Assembly: GCF_028610675.1 (NCBI RefSeq) | Contig: NZ_JAQQWS010000005.1 | Span: 232,076-296,075, forward strand | DNA length: 64,000 nucleotides | Origin: Alkalihalobacillus pseudalcaliphilus | GTDB taxonomy: Bacteria; Bacillota; Bacilli; Bacillales; Bacillaceae_D | Reading direction: 5' to 3' | Program-made: the position numbers and the translations under genes | Notes under the pieces: model-generated | Databases searched by the model: none | Seen by the model: the letters and a program-made list of their open reading frames with translations, nothing else | Told to the model about the DNA's origin: nothing | Shown here: positions 18,265-25,836 of the stretch, in pieces | How positions within the stretch are numbered: the stretch's first letter is position 1 | Layout: the number at the start of each line of letters is the position of its first letter

Positions 18265-19047
18265 ATGGTGAGAAAGCAAGGAATCTTAACGGTTACAAGT
18301 CAGAAACAAATCGCAGAAAGTATTTACGAACTAAAATGCGAGGGTCCTTTAGTCAAACAAATGACAGAGCCTGGTCAATTTGTGCATCTGAAAATTGATG
18401 AATATGACGATATTTTATTACGGAGGCCATTAAGTATTTGTGATGTTAATGCGGATGAGCAAACGTTAACGATGCTTTACCGCGTTGAAGGAGCTGGAAC
18501 GAAACGGTTAGCAGCAAAAATGAGTGGAATGACTGTGGATGTATTAGGGCCACTGGGAAAAGGTTTTCCGGTGGAGGAGACGAAAAGTGGCGAAGTAGCT
18601 GTCCTTGTTGGTGGAGGAATTGGTGTACCACCTCTTTACTATCTCTCTCAAAAACTACAAGAGAAGGGAGTCAAGGTTATTCATATCCTTGGCTTCCAGT
18701 CAAAAGGTGCGGTCTTTTATGAAGAAGAGTTTCAGAAATTAGGACCAACCCTTATAACAACGATAGATGGTAGTTATGGTTTAAAAGGCTTTGTTACGGA
18801 CGCGATTAGAGAACATGATATATCTTTTGATACATTATATGCGTGTGGGCCAAATGCGATGTTACAAGCGTTAACGAATCTATATCCGAATGCTCGTGGC
18901 TTCTTATCCTTAGAGGAAAGGATGGGCTGTGGGATTGGTGCTTGTCTTGCTTGTGTTTGTCATTTGGCTAATGACCCAGATGGAGCCAGTTATAAAAAGG
19001 TATGTACAGATGGCCCAGTATTCCGAGTGGGGGAGGTTGTTTTATGA
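18265..19047 (+). CDS. pyrK: Dihydroorotate dehydrogenase electron-transfer subunit PyrK
   Basis: FAD and 2Fe-2S subunit that links PyrD (class 1B) to NAD+. It has the FAD-binding RRPLSICD motif, an NAD-binding VGGGIGVPPLYYL segment, and the cysteine cluster CGIGACLACVC with a further Cys in KKVCTDGP for the 2Fe-2S centre. The start is ATG 18265 after GAGGGGGAG. Its stop overlaps pyrD (ATGA), fitting an equimolar complex. Confidence 0.97.
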   Translation: MVRKQGILTVTSQKQIAESIYELKCEGPLVKQMTEPGQFVHLKIDEYDDILLRRPLSICDVNADEQTLTMLYRVEGAGTKRLAAKMSGMTVDVLGPLGKGFPVEETKSGEVAVLVGGGIGVPPLYYLSQKLQEKGVKVIHILGFQSKGAVFYEEEFQKLGPTLITTIDGSYGLKGFVTDAIREHDISFDTLYACGPNAMLQALTNLYPNARGFLSLEERMGCGIGACLACVCHLANDPDGASYKKVCTDGPVFRVGEVVL

Positions 19048-19979
19048 ATCGATTAGCGATAGAGTTACCAGGATTATCTATGAAAAATCCAGTTATGCCA
19101 GCTTCTGGTTGTTTTGGGTTTGGAAAAGAGTATGCTCAGTTTTATGATTTAAGCGAACTTGGTGCCATTGCAGTTAAGGCAACCACAGTAGAACCTAGAT
19201 ATGGTAATCCAACACCAAGGTTAGCGGAAACGAAGGCAGGGTTGTTAAATGCGATTGGATTACAAAACCCAGGACTAGTTAAGGTATGCGAGGAAGAGTT
19301 ACCATGGCTTGAGCGTTATGATGTACCAATTGTAGCCAATGTCGCAGGTTCTGAAATGGCTGATTATTTGGAAGTAGCGGAAAAAGTTTCACAAAGTCCT
19401 AATGTCACAGCTCTTGAATTGAATATATCGTGCCCCAATGTCAAAAAAGGCGGTATCGCTTTTGGTACGATTCCAGAAGTAGCAGCAGAACTGACCAAAG
19501 AGGTAAAGCGTGTTTCGCAAGTACCGGTGTATGTAAAGCTGTCACCGAATGTCTCTGATATTGTGGCGATGGCTCAAGCCGTTGAGCAAGCTGGTGCAGA
19601 CGGACTTACGATGATTAATACATTACTAGGCATGCGAATTGATCTCAAAACAAGAAAGCCTATTTTAGCCAATCAATCTGGTGGACTATCAGGGCCAGCA
19701 ATCAAACCAGTTGCCATTCGCATGATACATCAAGTTAGTCAAGTAGTTGATATTCCGATTATTGGAATGGGCGGGATTACAAATGTTGATGATGTAATTG
19801 AGTTTTTCTTAGCAGGTGCAAGTGCTGTCGCTGTCGGTACGCAAAATTTTGTGGACCCTTATGCCTGTCCAAAAATCATTGAAGAATTGCCTGGAAGGCT
19901 TGATGAATTAGGGGTTGACCATATTTCAGAACTAATCGGGGGGAGCTGGAAAGAATTATGCAACGTCCACTCATCATAG
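19044..19979 (+). CDS. pyrD: Dihydroorotate dehydrogenase B (NAD+), catalytic subunit
   Basis: FMN enzyme that oxidises dihydroorotate to orotate. The class 1B active-site cysteine lies in ELNISCPNVKKGG near residue 130, followed by VYVKLSPN and the FMN-binding GMGGI and VAVGTQNF segments. The start is ATG 19044 overlapping the pyrK stop, giving 311 residues as in B. subtilis; the open frame upstream is inside pyrK. It overlaps pyrF by 22 bases. Confidence 0.97.
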   Translation: MNRLAIELPGLSMKNPVMPASGCFGFGKEYAQFYDLSELGAIAVKATTVEPRYGNPTPRLAETKAGLLNAIGLQNPGLVKVCEEELPWLERYDVPIVANVAGSEMADYLEVAEKVSQSPNVTALELNISCPNVKKGGIAFGTIPEVAAELTKEVKRVSQVPVYVKLSPNVSDIVAMAQAVEQAGADGLTMINTLLGMRIDLKTRKPILANQSGGLSGPAIKPVAIRMIHQVSQVVDIPIIGMGGITNVDDVIEFFLAGASAVAVGTQNFVDPYACPKIIEELPGRLDELGVDHISELIGGSWKELCNVHSS

Positions 19980-20686
19980 CATTAGATTTAGATAATGCTG
20001 AGAAAAGAAAAGAATTGTTAGCTGCATTTAAAGAAGAGAAGCTGTACTTGAAAGTCGGAATGGAAATGTTTTATCGAGAAGGGGCTCAAGCGATTCATGA
20101 ATTAAAGGAGCAAGGACATTCGATTTTTTTAGACATTAAGTTGCATGATATTCCTAACACTGTAAAAAGAGCGATGAAAGTACTAGCAGGACTCGGCATT
20201 GATATGATTAACGTTCATGCTGCAGGTGGTAAAGAGATGATGAAGGCGGCTTTAGAAGGCTTGGAGGCCGGAACGAAAGCAGGATCCGTTCGTCCAAAAT
20301 TGATTGCTGTCACTCAATTAACAAGTACAGATCAAGCGATGTTAAAGGATGAGCTTTGTATTTGGGAACCGTTAGAAGATGTTGTCATTCATTATGCAAA
20401 GCAAGCACAGGAAGCAGGGTTAGATGGTGTGGTTTGTTCAGCTAAAGAAGTACCGCTTATTCGAGGGTATTGTGGTCAGGATTTTTTAACCGTGACGCCT
20501 GGAATTCGGCAAGCTAGTGATGATGTAGCTGATCAAAAACGTGTTGTAACGCCAGAAGCAGCGAGAGAACTCGGTAGTTATGCGATTGTTGTCGGTCGTA
20601 GTATAACAACTAGTGAAACACCATATCAAACCTATCAAACGATGAAAGCCAAATGGGAGGGTAATCATGAAAAAACAAATTGCTGA
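19958..20686 (+). CDS. pyrF: Orotidine 5'-phosphate decarboxylase
   Basis: Decarboxylates OMP to UMP. The catalytic charge network is visible as Lys and two Asp in FLDIKLHDIPNTV (about residues 59-71), and phosphate-binding TPGIR and VVGRSIT lie in the C-terminal half. GGGGGGA upstream sets ATG 19958 inside the end of pyrD. It has 242 residues. It overlaps pyrE by 20 bases, continuing the tight operon packing. Confidence 0.98.
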   Translation: MQRPLIIALDLDNAEKRKELLAAFKEEKLYLKVGMEMFYREGAQAIHELKEQGHSIFLDIKLHDIPNTVKRAMKVLAGLGIDMINVHAAGGKEMMKAALEGLEAGTKAGSVRPKLIAVTQLTSTDQAMLKDELCIWEPLEDVVIHYAKQAQEAGLDGVVCSAKEVPLIRGYCGQDFLTVTPGIRQASDDVADQKRVVTPEAARELGSYAIVVGRSITTSETPYQTYQTMKAKWEGNHEKTNC

Positions 20687-21302
20687 GCATTTATTACATA
20701 TTGAAGCTGTTAGCTTAAGCCCTAACGAACCGTTTACTTGGAGCTCTGGGTTAAAGTCGCCGATTTATTGCGATAATCGTTTAACGATGTCTTATCCTAT
20801 CGTTCGTAAAGAAATCGCCAAAGGCTTAGCAGCGTTAATTCAAGAGCATTATCCGGAAGTTGAAGTCGTGGCAGGTACAGCAACAGCTGGTATCCCACAT
20901 GCTGCCTGGGTTAGTGAAGAGCTTCATCTACCTATGGCTTACATTCGTGGTAAAGCAAAAAGTCATGGTAAGCAAAGTCAAATTGAAGGTTTAATCAAGC
21001 GTGGCCAAAAAGTCGTCATCGTAGAGGACTTAATTTCGACTGGTGGAAGTGCGATTACATCAGCAAAAGCAATCCGCGAAGCCGGAGCAGAAGTGCTAGG
21101 AATTGTAGCTATTTTTACATATGAGTTAGAAAAAGCAAACCATAACTTACGGGAAGCAGAGTTACAAACAGCCGTCTTGTCCAATTATACGACTTTAGTG
21201 GAAGTAGCAAAAGAAAAAGGGGTTATCACAAGCTCTGACTGGGAGAAGCTCACAGAGTGGCGAAAAGATCCAAGCGATGAACGATGGATGTCACTAGTTT
21301 AA
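20667..21302 (+). CDS. pyrE: Orotate phosphoribosyltransferase
   Basis: Transfers orotate to PRPP to form OMP. The PRPP-binding motif VVIVEDLISTGGSAI is at about residues 112-126, and the flexible loop KAKSHGKQSQIEG precedes it. It has 211 residues. ATG 20667 is preceded by GGGAGGG within pyrF. It is the last gene of the operon, closed by the terminator at 21313. Confidence 0.98.
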   Translation: MKKQIAEHLLHIEAVSLSPNEPFTWSSGLKSPIYCDNRLTMSYPIVRKEIAKGLAALIQEHYPEVEVVAGTATAGIPHAAWVSEELHLPMAYIRGKAKSHGKQSQIEGLIKRGQKVVIVEDLISTGGSAITSAKAIREAGAEVLGIVAIFTYELEKANHNLREAELQTAVLSNYTTLVEVAKEKGVITSSDWEKLTEWRKDPSDERWMSLV

Positions 21303-21312
21303 AAAAAAGTTT

Positions 21313-21342
21313 AAAGCGATGGGTAGCTATCGCTTTTTTTTT
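21313..21342 (+). terminator. Intrinsic terminator of the pyr operon
   Basis: AAAGCGAT (21313-21320) pairs with ATCGCTTT (21329-21336), followed by a run of nine or more T residues. Confidence 0.92.
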
Positions 21343-21352
21343 GTTTATAAAC

Positions 21353-21823
21353 GGTCGACATGACTAAGGGAGAATGCTGAGGAAGAACATACCGAAGGAT
21401 GGCCGAGGTCGACATGATCGAGGAGAAAATAGAGAAAGAACATGTCGATGAAAAGTCGAGGTAGACATGATCGAGGAGAAAATAGAGAAAGAACATGTCG
21501 ATGAATAGCCTAGGTCGACATGATCGAGGAGAAAAAAGGGAAAGAACAGGTCGATCAGTAGCCTAGGTCGACATGATCGAGGGGAAAATAGAGAAAGAAC
21601 AGGTCGATGAGTAGCCGAGGTCGACATGATCGAGGAGAAAATAGAGAAAGAACATGTCGATGAGTAGCCGAGGTCGACATGATCGAGGAGAAAATAGAGA
21701 AAGAACAGGTCGATGAGTAGCCGAGGTCGACATGATCGAGGGGGAAATAGAGAAAGAACAGGTCGATGAGTAACCGAGGTCGACATGATCGAGGAGAAAA
21801 TAGAGAAAGAACAGGTCGATGAA
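21353..21823 (+). repeat. Nine-copy 53-bp tandem repeat with embedded micro-ORFs
   Basis: Units begin with GGTCGACATG at 21353, 21407, 21460, 21513, 21566, 21619, 21672, 21725 and 21778. The spacing is exactly 53 bases after the first, diverged 54-base unit. Units 4-8 are nearly identical; the outer ones vary more, and the last is partial. On the plus strand each full unit holds GAGG, five bases, an ATG and a short ORF of mostly 13 codons (MIEEKIEKEQVDE) ending TAG or TAA, at 21414, 21467, 21520, 21573, 21626, 21679, 21732 and 21785. The minus strand lacks stops in all frames over most of the array. Function is unknown. Confidence 0.95.
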
Positions 21824-21895
21824 CATAATAGTACTCCCCAAGGTATATTAATATGACGCTTTTGGACAACTTAATAAAAAAAGGAGGTATTCGTA

Positions 21896-22261
21896 ATGCG
21901 CAGGTGGAAATTCATGCTAACTTTAACGGTATTATCCACTTTGATAATTCTATTAGCAAATATAAATGTAGCTGATGCTGTTACTGAACAATCCATTGAA
22001 ACAAAATTAATTTTAACACTATTATATCCGGCTACAAATAAAGCTATAAATGATGTATATCCAGACAGAGAATTTGACTTGTGGAATGCGGAGATTAAGT
22101 CTATAAAACAAAATGACAATGAAGATTATGATTATACTGCTATTGTTGAATACAACACATATACGGGTCCTCATAATCCACCAGAAGGTAATGTTTTAAT
22201 TGAATATCTTATTTCATTAAAGGGTGTTAAGGTTGAAAATATTAAAGGTGCTGGGACATAA
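21896..22261 (+). CDS. Secreted DUF3888-family protein
   Basis: 121-residue protein with an N-terminal signal peptide: basic MRRWKF, a hydrophobic stretch to about residue 22, then ADA-V as a likely cleavage point. The mature part shows the DUF3888 pattern, with YPATNKAINDVY, EFDLWNAEI and TYTGPHNPPEGN. Its function is unknown; the family is found in Bacillaceae as small exported proteins. AAAGGAGGT at 21880-21888 strongly supports ATG 21896. It follows the tandem array and is not part of the B. subtilis order here. Confidence 0.8.
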   Translation: MRRWKFMLTLTVLSTLIILLANINVADAVTEQSIETKLILTLLYPATNKAINDVYPDREFDLWNAEIKSIKQNDNEDYDYTAIVEYNTYTGPHNPPEGNVLIEYLISLKGVKVENIKGAGT

Positions 22262-22414
22262 CTAATTTAGCTGTGTCCAAACCCAAATGAAACATTTATA
22301 TTTTATTATCTAAATACAGAAAGCCGAACTATTGTAATATGCTGTGTTAGCAATTTTAATAATAATTCGACTTTTTTAGTTACTGAAAATCTTGTGTCCC
22401 AGCCTCTTACTTAA

Positions 22415-22549
22415 TCACTCAGCTTCTTCTTTTTTCAATGATTGCAGTGGTGTAGCAGTAGTATCATCATTAACTTTCTTTTTACAGCAAGATGGATGAC
22501 CAGCTAACTTCAAGGCACAACCCATCATCCGAAGTCCACTTTCATACAA
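22415..22549 (-). CDS. Possible small cysteine-containing protein or gene remnant
   Basis: A 44-codon minus-strand frame from a TTG, with a GAGG a few bases upstream, reads a protein-like sequence with GLRMMGCALKLAGHPSCCKKK and a charged tail. Three cysteines are present. A stop lies just upstream, so it is either a tiny gene or the 3' remnant of a larger one. I do not recognise the family. It sits in the roughly 410-base gap between the DUF3888 gene and moaA, in which I otherwise see only the dyad next to moaA. Confidence 0.3.
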   Translation of the reverse strand: MYESGLRMMGCALKLAGHPSCCKKKVNDDTTATPLQSLKKEEAE

Positions 22550-22586
22550 AAGACCTCAACTAATCAAAAAAAGAAAGTTATGAATA

Positions 22587-22603
22587 CTTGTATATTATAC
22601 GAG
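22587..22603. promoter_or_regulatory. Operator-like dyad upstream of moaA
   Basis: CTTGTATA (22587-22594), one base, then TATACGAG (22596-22603) form an inverted repeat with a single mismatch, about 70 bases before moaA. Such dyads are typical binding sites of dimeric repressors. No matching regulator is in the window. Confidence 0.35.
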
Positions 22604-22671
22604 TATATGATTTCATGGTAGAATAATAACATATGTATAGAACGTGTTGAGTTAGTTAGGAGTGTGTAAGT

Positions 22672-23697
22672 ATGACCAATCAAAATGAGGCGATTTTCGA
22701 TTATTTCAAGCGCCCATTAAAAGATCTTCGGATTTCAGTAACAGATCGATGTAATTTCCGCTGCCATTATTGTATGCCAGCAGAAATATTTGGGCCAGAT
22801 TACCAATTCTTGAAAAAGGATGAAATATTAAGTTTTGAAGAATTGAACAGATTAGTTATGCTTTTTCATCGTGCGACATCACTTCAAAAGCTTAGAATTA
22901 CCGGTGGTGAACCTTTGATGAGAAAGGATTTACCAGAACTGATTGCGAAACTATCTCAATCAACAGGCATTGAAGATATTGCGATGACAACGAATGGAGT
23001 CTTATTACCGCGACACGCAAAAGCTTTAAAAGAAGCTGGATTAAAACGTGTAACCGTTAGCTTAGATAGTCTTGATAGTGAAAAATTTGGTCGAATTAAT
23101 GGCAAGGGGATAGGAATAGAGCCGGTCTTAAAAGGAATGCAAGCAGCTTCAGACGCTGGTCTAGGGGTTAAAGTGAATATGGTTGTGCAAAAGGGAGTTA
23201 ATGACAGCGATATTGTCCCCATGGCTAAATTTTTCCGTGAAAAAGGATATATGCTACGTTTTATTGAATACATGGACGTAGGAACGTCTAATGGCTGGAA
23301 GTACGATGAAGTTATTACAAAGCAAGAGATTATTGAACGATTACATGCCGAAATGCCTTTAGAGGCTTTAGAGCCAGCCTACACCGGTGAGGTTGCCTCA
23401 AGATTTAAATACATCGGTTCTGATGATGAGGTAGGTGTCATTTCCTCCGTTTCAGATGCTTTTTGCCATTCTTGTACACGTGCAAGACTTTCTGTAGAAG
23501 GTTCATTATACACGTGCTTATTCGCAACGAAAGGTCACGATTTTAAGTCCTTATTAAGGGACGGTCACAGTGATGAGGAGATCATACAAGAAATTCAACA
23601 AAGCTGGAATAAACGTGACGATCGTTACTCCGTTGAACGTTCATTAGATGGAAATAATAATCGTCCGAAAATAGAAATGTCTCATATCGGTGGATAA
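22672..23697 (+). CDS. moaA: GTP 3',8-cyclase MoaA (molybdenum cofactor biosynthesis)
   Basis: Radical SAM enzyme for the first step of molybdenum cofactor synthesis. The SAM cluster motif CNFRCHYC is at about residues 26-33, and the C-terminal second Fe-S cluster is supplied by FCHSCTRARL with a later Cys in YTCLFA. The conserved GG tail is present as the last two residues. It has 341 residues. It is a solitary moa gene with terminators on its downstream side, placed between the pyr operon and rqcH, unlike B. subtilis. Confidence 0.95.
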   Translation: MTNQNEAIFDYFKRPLKDLRISVTDRCNFRCHYCMPAEIFGPDYQFLKKDEILSFEELNRLVMLFHRATSLQKLRITGGEPLMRKDLPELIAKLSQSTGIEDIAMTTNGVLLPRHAKALKEAGLKRVTVSLDSLDSEKFGRINGKGIGIEPVLKGMQAASDAGLGVKVNMVVQKGVNDSDIVPMAKFFREKGYMLRFIEYMDVGTSNGWKYDEVITKQEIIERLHAEMPLEALEPAYTGEVASRFKYIGSDDEVGVISSVSDAFCHSCTRARLSVEGSLYTCLFATKGHDFKSLLRDGHSDEEIIQEIQQSWNKRDDRYSVERSLDGNNNRPKIEMSHIGG

Positions 23698-23726
23698 GTA
23701 AATAGGTGAATACTTCGAACTAAAAA

Positions 23727-23757
23727 ATAGAATCTCCATTGTGAGGTTCTATTTTTA
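23727..23757 (+). terminator. Intrinsic terminator after moaA
   Basis: AATAGAATCTC (23727-23737) pairs with GAGGTTCTATT (23743-23753) with one wobble, then T residues. Confidence 0.85.
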
Positions 23758-23815
23758 CTTACAAAAAAGTTCTTTACAAAATTTACGATTGGAGCACCAA
23801 TGGAGCGAATAAGAG

Positions 23816-23849
23816 AAAGAGAGGGAGCCAAAAAAGGCTCTCTCTTTTT
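23816..23849. terminator. Hairpin terminator between convergent moaA and rqcH
   Basis: GAGGGAGCC (23821-23829) pairs with GGCTCTCTC (23836-23844), with A-rich and T-rich flanks, so it can terminate transcription from moaA and, less strongly, from rqcH on the minus strand. Confidence 0.75.
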
Positions 23850-23870
23850 GTTGAATATAACAAATGACTA

Positions 23871-25589
23871 TTATCCTTTTTGCCGTAATTGCAGCACTAA
23901 ATCCTCATTGGGTGTTACGTATAATGTCGTTTGGTTGTCATAAATTACATAACCTGGCTTAGCTCCGTTTGGTTTTTTTACATGTCGAATTTTTGTGTAA
24001 TCAACAGGGACTGAGCTTGATAGTTTGGCTTTGCTAAAGAAGGCAGCGATGGTGGCTGCTTCTATTAAGGTTTGCTCATCTGGTTCCGTACTTCTAATGA
24101 CGACATGGGAACCAGGAATATCCTTTGTATGGAACCAAATTTCATCCTGCCTAGCAAAACGATTCGTTAAATAATCGTTTTGTTTATTGTTTTTACCAAC
24201 AAAAAACTCCAAGCCTGATGTAGATACATACCGTTCCAAAAGAGGTTTATGATCCTTTTTCTTCTTTTTATCACCTTTTTGAGGACGTTTACGCAAATAT
24301 CCTTCTTCCACGAGCTCTTCTCGAATTTCCTCGATGTCCTTAGGTGCAGCACTTTCCATTTGCTGGATGAGTTGTTCGAAATAGACGATTTCCTTCTGAG
24401 CCGCTTCAATTTGCTCCATGACAATTGCAATGGAATTTTTTGCTTTTGTATATCTTTTAAAATAGGATTGAGCGTTATCAGATGGAGACTTTTGTGGATC
24501 GAGCGTAATCGTTAATTCTTGTCCATCTGGATCGTAATAATCAACGACAGAAACCCTTTGATCGCCACGCTTCATTACGTGCATATGTGCGGTTAAAAGT
24601 TCGCCCTTCTTTTGATATTCATGGGCCTTATCAGCATCTTCTAACGTGCGTTCTAGCTTTGTTATTTTCTTTTTGTTTTTTTGTAATTCATTTTGTAAGA
24701 AGCGCTCTAAATCATGTGCTTGCTGACGAACACGATCGCGTTCCGCTTTACCGTAAAAGTAACGATCAAGCATTTCACTGACAGTTGAAAATTCGCGTGA
24801 TTCTCCTTTTAGGTGGTGCAAGGGTACGACCGTAAAAAATTCCTTTGAGTTGGATATGACCATTTGCGGATAGTACTGATGCTCCTTGATAGGTTCCATA
24901 ACAGCAAAAAAAGCATCGAGTAAAGAACGGGAATTGACCATTTTGGCTCGGTCGATGATTTCACGTCCTATTAAGGGTGATACGCCTGTGAATTGTTCGA
25001 CAATTTGTCGGTCGATTTTGCCTGCATTAAAATCAATCTTCTGTAAAATATCTTCACTTGTTGCCTGCATAGGATCAATTTTATCTTGAATGGGTGGACG
25101 TTTATATTCTTGACCAGGTAAAACCGCTCGATAGCTGCTTTGGGCAAAACTAACATGTTTGATACTATCTATAATCATGTTTGTTTGTTTATCAATTAAG
25201 ACAATATTACTGTGCTTACCCATAATTTCAATGATTAACCTTTTTTTAGTTTCATCACCGAGTTCATCCTTCGTTTGACAATCAATCATCATCATTCGTT
25301 CGGAACCAAGTTGAGTAATATCTTCAATAAAGGCACCTTCAAGATGCTTGCGTAACAGCATACAAAACATCGGTGGCGTTTGTGGGTTTGAATATTTCTC
25401 CTCTGTTAAATGTGCACGTGCAAATTGAGCATTCGCAGATAGGAGTAATGAATAACTTTTTCCTTTAGCACGAATGGATACAATCAACTCTGTTTTAAAT
25501 GGTTGATATATTTTATTTATTCGACCTGTCTTCAATAGGTCATGACTTTCCTTCACAACCGCTCTTGTCATCATTCCATCAAATGACAT
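23871..25589 (-). CDS. rqcH: Ribosome-associated quality control protein RqcH (NFACT/YloA)
   Basis: NEMF/Rqc2 homologue that binds stalled 50S-peptidyl-tRNA and recruits tRNA-Ala to add C-terminal alanine tails. It has an NFACT-N domain with FDGMMTRAVV at the start, a central helix-hairpin-helix region, a long coiled coil (about residues 290-440) and a C-terminal NFACT-R domain with EIWFHTKDIPGSHVV. Residue 97 of the DR motif that contacts tRNA is Glu here (GSER), whereas B. subtilis has Asp. The start is ATG 25589 preceded by AAAGAGGTGA; the ATG at 25607 lies upstream of that site. It has 572 residues. Confidence 0.96.
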   Translation of the reverse strand: MSFDGMMTRAVVKESHDLLKTGRINKIYQPFKTELIVSIRAKGKSYSLLLSANAQFARAHLTEEKYSNPQTPPMFCMLLRKHLEGAFIEDITQLGSERMMMIDCQTKDELGDETKKRLIIEIMGKHSNIVLIDKQTNMIIDSIKHVSFAQSSYRAVLPGQEYKRPPIQDKIDPMQATSEDILQKIDFNAGKIDRQIVEQFTGVSPLIGREIIDRAKMVNSRSLLDAFFAVMEPIKEHQYYPQMVISNSKEFFTVVPLHHLKGESREFSTVSEMLDRYFYGKAERDRVRQQAHDLERFLQNELQKNKKKITKLERTLEDADKAHEYQKKGELLTAHMHVMKRGDQRVSVVDYYDPDGQELTITLDPQKSPSDNAQSYFKRYTKAKNSIAIVMEQIEAAQKEIVYFEQLIQQMESAAPKDIEEIREELVEEGYLRKRPQKGDKKKKKDHKPLLERYVSTSGLEFFVGKNNKQNDYLTNRFARQDEIWFHTKDIPGSHVVIRSTEPDEQTLIEAATIAAFFSKAKLSSSVPVDYTKIRHVKKPNGAKPGYVIYDNQTTLYVTPNEDLVLQLRQKG

Positions 25590-25836
25590 CGGCTTCACCT
25601 CTTTCATTTACGTATAATCCACTCTATTTATGTTGCTATCATCACTACAGAAAGTATGGTGAGTGTTTTAGTAGTGAGAATTCATGGTCCATTTTTTACC
25701 TTTCAGCTAGAAATCCACATTTGCTTCATTGAGTATAGCATGTTTTGGGACGAGACTGAATAAGATCGCTTGTAGGAGCATAAATACTCCCATGAATGTG
25801 CAGTTGTCAGAGAGTAAAAGCTTGTGAGGTGAGAAA

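Noticed and set aside
21353..21823. Possible CRISPR array
   Set aside because: The whole 53-base unit is conserved with no unique spacers, and no cas genes are nearby. It is a tandem repeat.
21364..21869. Long minus-strand open frames across the repeats as real genes
   Set aside because: They exist only because the repeat unit lacks reverse stops. There is no ribosome-binding site, the frames overlap one another, and no homology is apparent.
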